Origin: a virus | Length of the DNA: 64,000 nt | Reading direction: 5' to 3' (one strand) | IMG/VR virus record: IMGVR_UViG_3300021962_000074 | Coordinates: 1-64,000 of that record | In this document: positions 11,465-18,078 of the stretch, piece by piece | Layout of the letters: each line of letters opens with the position of its first letter | Position numbering within the stretch: the first letter of the stretch is position 1 | The notes under the pieces: model-generated | What the model was told of the DNA's origin: nothing | Database searches by the model: none | The model's input: only the letters and a program-made list of their open reading frames with translations | Program-made: the position numbers and the translations under genes

Positions 11465-11470
11465 ATATGT

Positions 11471-11788
11471 ATGATGAATGTTAATCTGAACCGCGATCTG
11501 CTCGGTGAAAAGCAGAAGGATCTCAAGGCTGCTCTTGAGAATGTTAAGACTCTTCGTGCCGATATCAAGGCTCTGCGTGCGTCGGTGAAGGCTGACCGTG
11601 TTGCTGCCAAGATCGCGCGTCTGGCGAAGGCTGCTGATCGTCGTGAGGCTGCTGCTGCGAAGGCTGCTGCTCGCATCGCGAAGGCTGAGGTTCGTCTTCA
11701 GGCTCTGAAGGATCGCCAGTATGCCCGCGAGCAGAAGGCTCTCCGCAAGTCTGGTTTGGTGGTTGATGTGACTGCGAGGTATGCGTAA
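11471..11788 (+). CDS. Basic Ala/Lys/Arg-rich coiled-coil protein
   Basis: 105 residues forming almost one continuous charged helix, with heptads from about residue 10 to 98 and many Ala-Lys-Ala and Arg repeats (ADRREAAAAKAAARIAKAEVR). The strong positive charge suggests binding to nucleic acid, but no known family was recognised. The ATG (followed by a second ATG) is seven bases after the -10 box and lacks a ribosome site, so translation is probably leaderless. GC content is visibly higher than in the surrounding genes. Its stop overlaps the next start (TAATG). Confidence 0.6.
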   Translation: MMNVNLNRDLLGEKQKDLKAALENVKTLRADIKALRASVKADRVAAKIARLAKAADRREAAAAKAAARIAKAEVRLQALKDRQYAREQKALRKSGLVVDVTARYA

Positions 11789-11973
11789 TGACTGACCTGA
11801 CTCTGGCATCTGCGAAGCAGATCAAGGAACTGGTTTCCAGTGGTGCTGTGACCCACACTGATGCGCTCAAGCGTGTCTACGTGGTTCTGAATCGGAGCAC
11901 TCTTGCCGCTGGTAAGAAGGCTCGGTGGACTCGCCTGGAGGCTTGGCTGCTGAATTCAGCGCCTGTAGCGTAA
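11788..11973 (+). CDS. Small hypothetical protein
   Basis: 61 residues, coupled to the preceding gene by TAATG and with GAGG inside that gene as ribosome site. Sequence is helical (LASAKQIKELVSSGAVTHTDALKRVYVVLNR) and ends in a tryptophan-containing amphipathic segment. No family recognised. A terminator follows 11 bases later, so the operon has two genes. Confidence 0.6.
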   Translation: MTDLTLASAKQIKELVSSGAVTHTDALKRVYVVLNRSTLAAGKKARWTRLEAWLLNSAPVA

Positions 11974-11983
11974 GTAACTGAAA

Positions 11984-12013
11984 GGCAAGGGATTTTTGTC
12001 CCTTGCCTTTTTT
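11984..12013 (+). terminator. Rho-independent terminator overlapping the next promoter
   Basis: GGCAAGGGA (11984-11992) pairs with TCCCTTGCC (11999-12007), then six T. The 3 prime arm contains the TTGCCT that serves as -35 box of the next promoter. Confidence 0.88.
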
Positions 12014-12031
12014 CCCTCTCCACGGTATAAT
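12003..12031 (+). promoter_or_regulatory. Sigma70-type promoter TTGCCT-17-TATAAT
   Basis: TTGCCT (12003-12008), 17-base spacer, perfect TATAAT (12026-12031). Start would coincide with the ATG at 12038. The sequence downstream of the -10, GTTGTATGATGAAT, recurs at the gp32 promoter. Confidence 0.8.
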
Positions 12032-12037
12032 GGTTGT

Positions 12038-12424
12038 ATGATGAATAAACAATTTACATTCGACGAAAATCTGGTCTCCGATCTGTACAAGGATGCCTAC
12101 GGTTTCCGACCGTCAGGTTCATTCTGGCTGTCTTGGGAGGAAGCATCCGACCTGCGACGTCAGGAAATCTGGAATGATCTGCTGGATGAGGCAGCTCGCG
12201 TCCTCGCCGAGCAGAAGCGTGCGCAGATGAATGCGTGCGTCGATCTTGAGCAGCGCATTCTCGCGTTGCTGGACGCCAATCAGGGTTCAACTCGCGCCGA
12301 CGCGATTCAGTATCTGCTGAAAGAGTATGATTGCGGCGACTGGGTTGAGCATCTTGAGTATGAACTCGGTGTGCCGTATGGTTATCTGACCAAGGAATTT
12401 GGTCAGTTTATGGAGGTTGCGTGA
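12038..12424 (+). CDS. Conserved phage protein, unknown
   Basis: 128 residues from the double ATG at 12038; upstream frame extension is rejected because it would run through the promoter and terminator. The start ENLVSDLYKDAYGFRPSGSFW followed by a tryptophan- and acid-rich helix is a pattern seen in many phage proteins of unknown role. Leaderless: the -10 box ends six bases before the ATG and no ribosome site exists. First gene of a two-gene operon; the stop overlaps the next ATG. Confidence 0.65.
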   Translation: MMNKQFTFDENLVSDLYKDAYGFRPSGSFWLSWEEASDLRRQEIWNDLLDEAARVLAEQKRAQMNACVDLEQRILALLDANQGSTRADAIQYLLKEYDCGDWVEHLEYELGVPYGYLTKEFGQFMEVA

Positions 12425-12648
12425 TGAATTGGAATCTTGAAGGTCTGCGCGTTCATGCTGGATACCTGTCGGGTGACGTCAAGGTCACTGGCAAGGTGGT
12501 CCTGAGTCGCGTGTGCTACGGTGGCGTCCCTCAGCACACCATCGTGCTGGACAAGGGATTCAACTGGAAGAACGGTACGGTCTCTCGCGAGGCTGGCGAG
12601 CGTGTTCTGGTTGACCATCCGTACATCTATCGAGTGATGAGTTCTTGA
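12424..12648 (+). CDS. Small hypothetical protein
   Basis: 74 residues from ATG 12424, overlapping the previous stop (TGATG), with TGGAGG just upstream inside that gene. The sequence is beta-rich (DVKVTGKVVLSRVCYGG, HTIVLDKGFNW). No family recognised. Confidence 0.6.
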   Translation: MNWNLEGLRVHAGYLSGDVKVTGKVVLSRVCYGGVPQHTIVLDKGFNWKNGTVSREAGERVLVDHPYIYRVMSS

Positions 12649-12656
12649 ATTTGAAG

Positions 12657-12681
12657 GGCAAGAGAGAAATCTTTTGCCTTT
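12657..12681 (+). terminator. Terminator-like hairpin overlapping the next promoter
   Basis: GGCAAGAGA (12657-12665) pairs with TCTTTTGCC (12670-12678) with one wobble pair; only TTTC follows, so it should be weak. The 3 prime arm contains the TTGCCT -35 box of the promoter at 12674. Confidence 0.55.
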
Positions 12682-12702
12682 CATCCCACATTCAGATATA
12701 AT
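12674..12702 (+). promoter_or_regulatory. Sigma70-type promoter TTGCCT-17-TATAAT
   Basis: TTGCCT (12674-12679), 17-base spacer, TATAAT (12697-12702). Here a normal 30-base leader with GAGG precedes the ATG at 12740. Confidence 0.8.
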
Positions 12703-12739
12703 GAATGTGTATTTTGTAATTGTAACTGTGAGGTAATTT

Positions 12740-13159
12740 ATGTCTACGAAGTATTATGTGTTGTTCCAGTTGCTCAAGGGTGCTGGCAAGAAGGGTGCTA
12801 CTGTCGCTGAATGCGCCAAGGCACTGAATTTTGCGGAGGGTTCTGTTTCTCCGTACATGTGGTCTCTGCGCAAGAAGTTTGGTGCTGAGATCGAGGTTCT
12901 GAAGGACGGTCGCAAGGTTTCTGGCTATCGCCTTCTGAACGCTGCTGCTGTTGATGGTGTTATCACTCCGAAGCGTCGTGGTGCTGCTACCAAGACTGCA
13001 AAGGTCACCAAGACCAAGGCTGTCAAGGTGCAGAAGGTTGCCAAGACTGCAAAGGTCACCAAGTCCAAGAACGCACCTGTTGAGGTTGAGGACATGGAGA
13101 TCGAGGAGATCACCGACTCCGATTTGAGTGACATCAAGACTCAGTTGGGTTTGGTTTAA
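12740..13159 (+). CDS. Winged-helix DNA-binding protein with histone H1-like tail
   Basis: 139 residues in three parts. Residues 1-70 look like a winged helix (KYYVLFQLLKGAGKKGATVAECAKALNF, then SVSPYMWSLRKKFG, then a wing with KDGRKVSGYRLL). Residues 75-112 are a lysine-alanine repeat (TAKVTKTKAVKVQKVAKTAK) like histone H1 tails. Residues 113-139 are acidic. The combination suggests a DNA-binding regulator or nucleoid protein of the phage. It has its own strong promoter and GAGG ribosome site, so should be well expressed. Confidence 0.65.
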   Translation: MSTKYYVLFQLLKGAGKKGATVAECAKALNFAEGSVSPYMWSLRKKFGAEIEVLKDGRKVSGYRLLNAAAVDGVITPKRRGAATKTAKVTKTKAVKVQKVAKTAKVTKSKNAPVEVEDMEIEEITDSDLSDIKTQLGLV

Positions 13160-13178
13160 TCTATAAGGATCCTATATT

Positions 13179-13586
13179 ATGTCTAATTTGAATGCCCCTT
13201 TTGTCGACCCAGCTGCAGCTGCTGAGGTGTGTCTCACCTCTCTGCGTCTGGAACTTGAGAGACAACTTCCAAAACGTGTTGACGCATTGCTGAATCAGAC
13301 TTTCGGCACAATGGCTGACCTTGTTGGTGGTCCTATTTTCCAAGTTCATGCAAAGGCTACTAAAAATGGTCTTGGTAAGCCAGTTCCTGCCACAAAGACT
13401 GCTAAGTTAGTCAACATGAAGGTTGGTGATACAATTTTCATTCCTTGTGAGAAGCGTGTCACTGTTTCTAAGTTGGAGAGCCGCTGGAGTGGAATCCGCC
13501 AGCATGCTCAAAAGCGCAGCAACTTCAAGTGGCGCATCAATCGCGATCATGATCATGGTGGCGTTCACATCACTCGCACCAAGTGA
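13179..13586 (+). CDS. Hypothetical protein
   Basis: 135 residues with AAGGA upstream. The N-terminal half is helical (AAAAEVCLTSLRLELERQLPKRVDALLNQT), the C-terminal half contains KVGDTIFIPCEKRVTVSKLESRWSGIRQHA and a His-Asp-rich end. The second half looks like a short DNA-binding or regulatory fold but matches no family I recognise. Shares the transcript from 12702; a strong terminator follows. Confidence 0.6.
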   Translation: MSNLNAPFVDPAAAAEVCLTSLRLELERQLPKRVDALLNQTFGTMADLVGGPIFQVHAKATKNGLGKPVPATKTAKLVNMKVGDTIFIPCEKRVTVSKLESRWSGIRQHAQKRSNFKWRINRDHDHGGVHITRTK

Positions 13587-13594
13587 AGGATAGT

Positions 13595-13622
13595 GGAGAG
13601 GAGGTTCCCTCCTCTCCCTTTT
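13595..13622 (+). terminator. Rho-independent terminator
   Basis: GGAGAGGAGG-ttc-CCTCCTCTCC, a perfect 10-bp stem, then C and four T. If the downstream nuclease uses the GTG at 13583, this hairpin would be inside its coding region. Confidence 0.85.
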
Positions 13623-13624
13623 CT

Positions 13625-14296
13625 ATGCAAAAACCAACTGGCGATTTTTTCTCCACATTAGGATACTATGTCTATTGGTATACCGATGGCATTAATCCAT
13701 ACTACATTGGAAAGGGTGTGGGTGATCGTTGTTGGGCTCATGTAATTGATAAGAATTATGACCCAACAGATCTACACATTGTTGCCAAAAATTTATCCGA
13801 AGATCAAGCAATTGTTCTTGAATCTTATTTGATTTTCACACACAATCCCAGAGACAATAGAGTCTCGGGACATCATACAGAGAGGTTTGCTATGGCTAGT
13901 CTGTCGTCAATGTTTACAGAATTTGAGAGCTGCCAATATGACAATTTTGAAACATTGCCTGCTTGGTATGTTGATAATTATGCTCGTTCTTTCCGTGGAA
14001 AGATTCGCGAGTTGAAGATCAGTTCATCAACTACATTTGTATTAAGCAGTGCGAACAAGCAGATGTACATGATGTTCTATTGGAATCCAACTGACGTTGA
14101 GTCGCCAATCAAGGTCACATTCGAAATGAGTCTTCCTGAAGGTGAGCAAATGAATGCTCTCAAGAAGAAATGCGTTGAATGGTTGAAGACTGAAGACTAC
14201 AAGAAGACTTTTCCAGATGGCAAGGCACAGAAACTTGCAGTTAATGTCGATGGAATCGGCAATGTACTAAAATTATGGGATGCGTTTTGGTCGTAA
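13625..14296 (+). CDS. GIY-YIG-like nuclease
   Basis: 223 residues from ATG 13625. The N-terminus shows a GIY-YIG-type core: GYYVYWYTDG, then YYIGKGVGDRCWAHV with the catalytic Arg and a His, as in the LEM-3-like subgroup, and a Glu in VLESYLI. The rest is not recognised. Neither ATG 13625 nor the alternative GTG at 13583 is clear-cut: the first has no ribosome site, the second overlaps the previous stop but places a terminator inside the gene. The role may be in DNA repair, degradation or mobility. Confidence 0.65.
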   Translation: MQKPTGDFFSTLGYYVYWYTDGINPYYIGKGVGDRCWAHVIDKNYDPTDLHIVAKNLSEDQAIVLESYLIFTHNPRDNRVSGHHTERFAMASLSSMFTEFESCQYDNFETLPAWYVDNYARSFRGKIRELKISSSTTFVLSSANKQMYMMFYWNPTDVESPIKVTFEMSLPEGEQMNALKKKCVEWLKTEDYKKTFPDGKAQKLAVNVDGIGNVLKLWDAFWS

Positions 14297-14297
14297 T

Positions 14298-14843
14298 ATG
14301 AACATCTTCTTCCTACATCGCGAACCACGCATCGCTGCCGAACAGCACTGTGACAAGCATGTGGTGAAGATGATCGTCGAGTATTCGCAGCTCTTGTCTA
14401 CTGCTCATCGTATCCTAGACGGTACTGAGTATGTGGGCAAGACTGCGAATGGTCGTTCTATTAAGCGTTGGAGTTTACCTGATGATCGCGAACAAAATCT
14501 CTGCTTGGCTTGCCACATTAACCACCCCAGTGCGATTTGGACTCGAAGTAACATTGATCATTATCGGTGGTTACATGATCTACTTTATTTTCTAATCGGC
14601 GAATACAAGTATCGCTACAACGATAAAGTACATAAGACAGAGGAACGTATGCCTTGGCTACTAGATGCACCGCGAAACATTCCAATTGTAGATTGGTCAG
14701 ATCCACCACCAGCAATGAAACTCTATCCGCAGTGTATCGTTCCTGGGGATTCTATTCAGTCCTATCGTAACTATTATCTAGACGCAAAGAAACACTTTGC
14801 AAAGTGGAAGCGTCGTGGTGAACCAGATTGGTGGATTCCCTAA
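14298..14843 (+). CDS. Conserved phage protein with HCDKHVVKM motif
   Basis: 181 residues from ATG 14298, two bases after the nuclease stop. MNIFFLHREPRIAAEQHCDKHVVKMIVEYSQLLSTAHR followed by CHINHPSAIWTR, then HKTEERMPWLLD and YPQC, is a pattern found in many phage genomes. The conserved His, Cys and Asp residues suggest a metal site and an enzymatic role, but the function is not established. Confidence 0.6.
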   Translation: MNIFFLHREPRIAAEQHCDKHVVKMIVEYSQLLSTAHRILDGTEYVGKTANGRSIKRWSLPDDREQNLCLACHINHPSAIWTRSNIDHYRWLHDLLYFLIGEYKYRYNDKVHKTEERMPWLLDAPRNIPIVDWSDPPPAMKLYPQCIVPGDSIQSYRNYYLDAKKHFAKWKRRGEPDWWIP

Positions 14844-14851
14844 ATATAGGG

Positions 14852-15454
14852 ATGAAAACTCTAAAAGAATATATTGTAGAGACGACCACTCCAAGCCTGT
14901 TCATTTGGGACATAGATGAAACGCTGTTGCAAACATCAGCCAAAATCTATGTTCGCAAAAACGGGCAGTTGGTTCGCGCTCTCACCAATACTGAATACAA
15001 TTCTTATGTAAAGCAGCCCGACGAAACTCTGGACTTTTCCGAGTTTAAGAGGGCTGATCTTTTTAAGCAAACTTCTAAACCGTACATGAATGTCATGCGC
15101 ATTGCATCTAGACTCTTGCGCGTGACACTCAACAATCCTGGTTCTCGCATGATCATTGTTACAGCAAGAAGCGACTTTGATGATCGCGAAACTTTTCTAG
15201 ACACCTTTCGCCAATACGGTCTCAACATGAGACATATATATGTTGAGAGGTCTGGTAATCTTGGACTTCCAACAGCTGAAGGTAAGCGTGTAACCATTGA
15301 GAAGTATTTGAGTACAGGTACATTCAAGAACGCTACATTGTTTGATGATGCTGATTCAAACCTTGCGATGTTCTTGGGATTACAGAAGAAGTATCCAAAC
15401 ATTTCTTTTCATGCTTACAAGGCAGAACACGGTACATTACGAAAGGTGAAATAA
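14852..15454 (+). CDS. HAD-superfamily phosphatase-like protein
   Basis: 200 residues from ATG 14852, with ATAGGG just before. HAD motif I is FIWDIDETLL (nucleophile and acid/base Asp at about 20 and 22), motif II is MIIVTARSD, a Lys follows, and motif IV is TLFDDADSNL. Members with a DxDET motif are often nucleotide or polynucleotide phosphatases, comparable to the phosphatase half of T4 polynucleotide kinase, but there is no kinase domain here. Confidence 0.75.
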   Translation: MKTLKEYIVETTTPSLFIWDIDETLLQTSAKIYVRKNGQLVRALTNTEYNSYVKQPDETLDFSEFKRADLFKQTSKPYMNVMRIASRLLRVTLNNPGSRMIIVTARSDFDDRETFLDTFRQYGLNMRHIYVERSGNLGLPTAEGKRVTIEKYLSTGTFKNATLFDDADSNLAMFLGLQKKYPNISFHAYKAEHGTLRKVK

Positions 15455-15458
15455 CTGT

Positions 15459-15776
15459 ATGCCAACTTATTTGTTTGTGAACACTAAGACTAAGAAACAA
15501 TTTGAAGAATTTATGAGCATCTCTGCTCGCGAAGAATTTCTAAAAGAAAATCCACACATACAACAGGTGCTGACGCCAACTGCATTGGTCAGCATGGTTG
15601 GTTCAATTGACGGTAAGACAGATTCTGGCTTCAAAGAAGTCATGTCTAAGATCGCAGAAAACAATCCATCCAGTCCATTAGCAGATCGCTATGGCAGAAA
15701 ATCCATCAAAGACGTTAAGATCAGGGAGGTGCGTGAGAAGAATCGTAAGAAGCGCGAAGAACTAAAGAGGGTATAA
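15459..15776 (+). CDS. Conserved T4-like phage protein
   Basis: 105 residues. MPTYLFVNTKTKKQFEEFMSISAREEFLKENPHIQQV followed by DSGFKEVMSKIAENNPSSPLADRYGRKSIKDVK recurs in T4-like phages of marine hosts, usually of unknown function; the start resembles the beginning of FmdB-type small regulators without the zinc cysteines. Its stop overlaps the PhoH start. Confidence 0.6.
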   Translation: MPTYLFVNTKTKKQFEEFMSISAREEFLKENPHIQQVLTPTALVSMVGSIDGKTDSGFKEVMSKIAENNPSSPLADRYGRKSIKDVKIREVREKNRKKREELKRV

Positions 15777-16531
15777 TGTCAAAAAGAAGAAATGCTAATA
15801 ACATTATTGAACTTGAACATGATAGAAAAACACCAACAGCGAGACTCAAACCAAGTGATCTGAAAAGTTTTGATCCGCTCACTGACAATCAGGGAAAGTT
15901 TTATGATGCTTATACGAGAGGTGACTACTTCATTATGCTTACTGGCAGTGCTGGTACTGGGAAGTCTTTCATTGCTTGTTATAAAAGCATCCAAGAAGTT
16001 TTCGATAAGAACAGTTCTTTTGCTAGGGTTGTTATCGTACGCAGTGCTGTTCAGTCTCGCGATGTGGGTTTTACGCCAGGATCTCTAGAAGATAAGATGG
16101 GATTGTATGAGCAACCCTATATGCAAATCTTCCATACACTATTTGGTCGCCGTGATGCTTATGAAATTCTCAAGGACTCAGGTAAGATCGAGTTCATCTC
16201 TACCAGTTTCATTCGTGGTATGAGTTTCGACGATTCAATTATCATCGTAGATGAATGTCAGAATATGAACTGGGAAGAGTTGTCTACGATCATGACTCGC
16301 GTTGGCTATCGTTCCAAGATCATCTTCTGTGGCGATTACAAGCAGACTGATTTGACCAAGAAGTCTACGGATAAGTCTGGACTGTATAAGTTTCATTCAA
16401 TTGCAAAGATGATGGATTCATTCACCAATATTGAATTTACAACTGACGATATTGTACGTTCAAGTCTAGTGAAAGACTTCCTCATTGCAGTAGATAAGTA
16501 TGAAAATAGTTTGACTACTTCCCCAAAGTAG
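15776..16531 (+). CDS. phoH: PhoH-like ATPase
   Basis: 251 residues with Walker A LTGSAGTGKS (about 55-64) and Walker B IIIVDECQN (about 155-163), followed by sensor residues FCGDYKQTD, the single-domain PhoH ATPase arrangement. PhoH is a common marker gene of marine phages; its biochemical role is uncertain (RNA helicase or ribonuclease-associated ATPase). The start overlaps the upstream gene (TAATG). The last codons overlap the promoter of the next transcript. Confidence 0.9.
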   Translation: MSKRRNANNIIELEHDRKTPTARLKPSDLKSFDPLTDNQGKFYDAYTRGDYFIMLTGSAGTGKSFIACYKSIQEVFDKNSSFARVVIVRSAVQSRDVGFTPGSLEDKMGLYEQPYMQIFHTLFGRRDAYEILKDSGKIEFISTSFIRGMSFDDSIIIVDECQNMNWEELSTIMTRVGYRSKIIFCGDYKQTDLTKKSTDKSGLYKFHSIAKMMDSFTNIEFTTDDIVRSSLVKDFLIAVDKYENSLTTSPK

Positions 16532-16539
16532 GCTATAAT
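16511..16539 (+). promoter_or_regulatory. Sigma70-type promoter TTGACT-17-TATAAT
   Basis: TTGACT (16511-16516), 17-base spacer, TATAAT (16534-16539), straddling the PhoH stop. Reads into the small membrane protein gene and the nuclease behind it. Confidence 0.75.
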
Positions 16540-16568
16540 AACTGTGTGGCTTTTGAAAGGTTTATATC

Positions 16569-16697
16569 ATGAATAGTAGAGAGAAAAACGACAGACCTGA
16601 AGATCCGAGACTCAAGTTGATCGAAGGAATCATGTATGGTTTGGTCATATCGACATTCCTTTGGGGAATGATAATCGCAGCATGGTTACTTTTCTAA
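16569..16697 (+). CDS. 42-residue single-span membrane protein
   Basis: A charged N-terminal half (MNSREKNDRPEDPRLKLIEG) followed by one membrane helix (IMYGLVISTFLWGMIIAAWLLF) that runs to the C-terminus. GAAAGG lies at a suitable distance before the ATG and the gene has its own promoter about 30 bases upstream. Its end overlaps the next gene by 16 bases. Size and form suggest a small membrane regulator; function unknown. Confidence 0.55.
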   Translation: MNSREKNDRPEDPRLKLIEGIMYGLVISTFLWGMIIAAWLLF

Positions 16698-17362
16698 ATC
16701 GCTCTATGTTTAATCATATCAAACACGAATTTCCTACACTCATTACGGAAAATGTAGATGGATCTAGGATGTACAAGACACCGACAGGTGAGGCTTATCC
16801 GTCGGTAACCACGGTTCTTTCTGACTATGGTAAGAAAGAAATCATGGAATGGCGTGCCCGTGTAGGCGAAGAGAAAGCCAATAAGATCTCTCGCCAAGCC
16901 ACTACACGAGGCACTTCCGTTCACTCTGTCATTGAGAAGTATATCAACAACGAAGATGTATCTGGCGTTGAGATGATGCCGAACGTCAAGTCTATCTTTC
17001 ATAAGATGAAGGTGGAACTGGACAAACTGCAGAACATTCACTGTCTTGAGACTCGCCTGTTCTCTCATGAATTGAAACTGGCTGGTCAGGTAGACTGTAT
17101 CGCCGAGTACAATGGTGTGCTCTCTGTCATTGACTTTAAGACTGCCAATCGTCTAAAGAGCAAGGACAAGATTGCAAATTATTTTATGCAGGGTGCTGCG
17201 TACTCTAAGATGTTCGAGGAGATGACGAATCATAAGATCGAGCAGGTTGTGATCCTGATTGGCGTTGATTCGGCTTCTTTTACGCAAGTTTTGAAGGTGA
17301 AACCAGAGGATTATCTAGAGGAACTGAAAGGCTATATAAATAGATACAGAGGATTAGCCTAA
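16682..17362 (+). CDS. RecB/Cas4-like PD-(D/E)XK exonuclease
   Basis: 226 residues from ATG 16682; an ATG 27 bases downstream (MFNHIKHEFP) is an alternative. The nuclease core is visible: a Glu in CLETRLFS, GQVDCIAEYNGVLSVIDFKTA (Asp, then D-x-K) and a following Gln-Tyr-like helix AAYSKMF. T4-like phages of cyanobacteria and other marine hosts carry similar proteins annotated as exonucleases, probably acting in recombination or host DNA breakdown. Confidence 0.75.
   Translation: MVTFLNRSMFNHIKHEFPTLITENVDGSRMYKTPTGEAYPSVTTVLSDYGKKEIMEWRARVGEEKANKISRQATTRGTSVHSVIEKYINNEDVSGVEMMPNVKSIFHKMKVELDKLQNIHCLETRLFSHELKLAGQVDCIAEYNGVLSVIDFKTANRLKSKDKIANYFMQGAAYSKMFEEMTNHKIEQVVILIGVDSASFTQVLKVKPEDYLEELKGYINRYRGLA
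17335..17342 (+). promoter_or_regulatory. T4-type late promoter
   Basis: TATAAATA inside the end of the exonuclease gene, 19 bases before the thermonuclease ATG; a start near 17349 would leave a short leader. Confidence 0.45.
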
Positions 17363-17721
17363 TGATAAGACAATACATCTTCGAAGGACTAGTAGATCGC
17401 GTGGTTGATGGCGACACCTATGACATCATTCTTGATCTAGGTTTCTACATCACACACACCATTCGTGTAAGACTCAAGGGTGTTGATACACCTGAAGTCT
17501 ACGGCAAGAATGCCAGTGAGGAAGGTCGCGTTGCTTCTGCTTATGTGAAATCATTGATTGAAAATCAGCGTGTGGTCGTACAGACTTATAAGAATGCACC
17601 AAGTTCATTCAATCGCTGGGAAGCAGATGTGTATTTCAATCTGCTTCTGGAAGATGGGTCAACCAGCCAAGTGAGTTTGGCTGATCATTTAGTTGAGAAA
17701 GGATATGCCGTTAGGGTATAA
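17362..17721 (+). CDS. Staphylococcal-nuclease-like (thermonuclease) protein
   Basis: 119 residues with the SNase OB-fold signature: VVDGDTYDIIL (calcium-binding Asp), IRVRLKGVDTPEV (Arg and Asp of the active site), EGRVASAYVKSLI and NRWEADVYF. It should cut DNA or RNA with calcium. No signal peptide, so it acts in the cytoplasm, for example in host DNA degradation. The start overlaps the exonuclease stop, linking two nucleases. The end overlaps the tmRNA promoter. Confidence 0.85.
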   Translation: MIRQYIFEGLVDRVVDGDTYDIILDLGFYITHTIRVRLKGVDTPEVYGKNASEEGRVASAYVKSLIENQRVVVQTYKNAPSSFNRWEADVYFNLLLEDGSTSQVSLADHLVEKGYAVRV

Positions 17722-17722
17722 T
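17693..17722 (+). promoter_or_regulatory. tmRNA promoter
   Basis: TTGAGA (17693-17698), 18-base spacer, TATAAT (17717-17722). The start near 17729 fits the beginning of the permuted tmRNA precursor. Confidence 0.7.
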
Positions 17723-17728
17723 AGAATT

Positions 17729-18044
17729 ATAGTGGTATGAAGCGAAATGAAGGTGCTGCGGACTCGGGTTCGATTCCCGACATCTCCACCAAAAGTGTAC
17801 TGTAAGTATGATTCTGTCGAAACACTAGATTCAGAAGTCAATAAATGTTTCGCAAGTACACTTCTTATGGGGATGCACTGGCTTCGACGGGGCAAGATAG
17901 TTAAGCAGACCACTGGAAAGGCGACGAACCTAATTCGCGCAAACTAAGTAATCGCAGCAAATGACGATTATTATGATTATGCCCTAGCGGCTTAATCTGA
18001 GTTTTGCAGGTTGGACTTGGAAACAGAATCAACCTGCACTTTTT
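17729..18044 (+). ncRNA. ssrA: Circularly permuted tmRNA (two-piece)
   Basis: The order is inverted compared with ordinary tmRNA. The acceptor piece comes first: a T arm CGGGTTCGATTCCCG and CATCTCC-A-CCA, ending at 17791. The coding piece starts at 17869 with GGGGATG, pairing fully with CATCTCC (one G-T pair), followed by CACTGGCTTCGACGGG, the tmRNA D-loop consensus. The tag reading frame at 17954-17995 gives (A)ANDDYYDYALAA then TAA, with the usual LAA end for protease recognition. The 77-base intervening segment is closed by AAGTGTAC/GTACACTT (17793-17800, 17856-17863) and should be removed. Resume codon is GCA at 17954 by analogy with the bacterial UAGUC-GCA context, otherwise 17957. In cells tmRNA rescues stalled ribosomes with SmpB. 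Confidence 0.9.
18006..18044 (+). terminator. Terminator of the tmRNA gene
   Basis: GCAGGTTG (18006-18013) and CAACCTGC (18030-18037) form a perfect 8-bp stem, then AC and five T. It may also be the final helix of the coding piece. Confidence 0.75.
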
Positions 18045-18078
18045 CAACAATCCAATAATTGGAGTTTGGTAGATATAA

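Noticed and set aside
16661-16681. Upstream start of the exonuclease at 16661
   Set aside because: The extra seven residues lie within the membrane helix of the small gene and have no ribosome site advantage; 16682 or 16709 is more natural.
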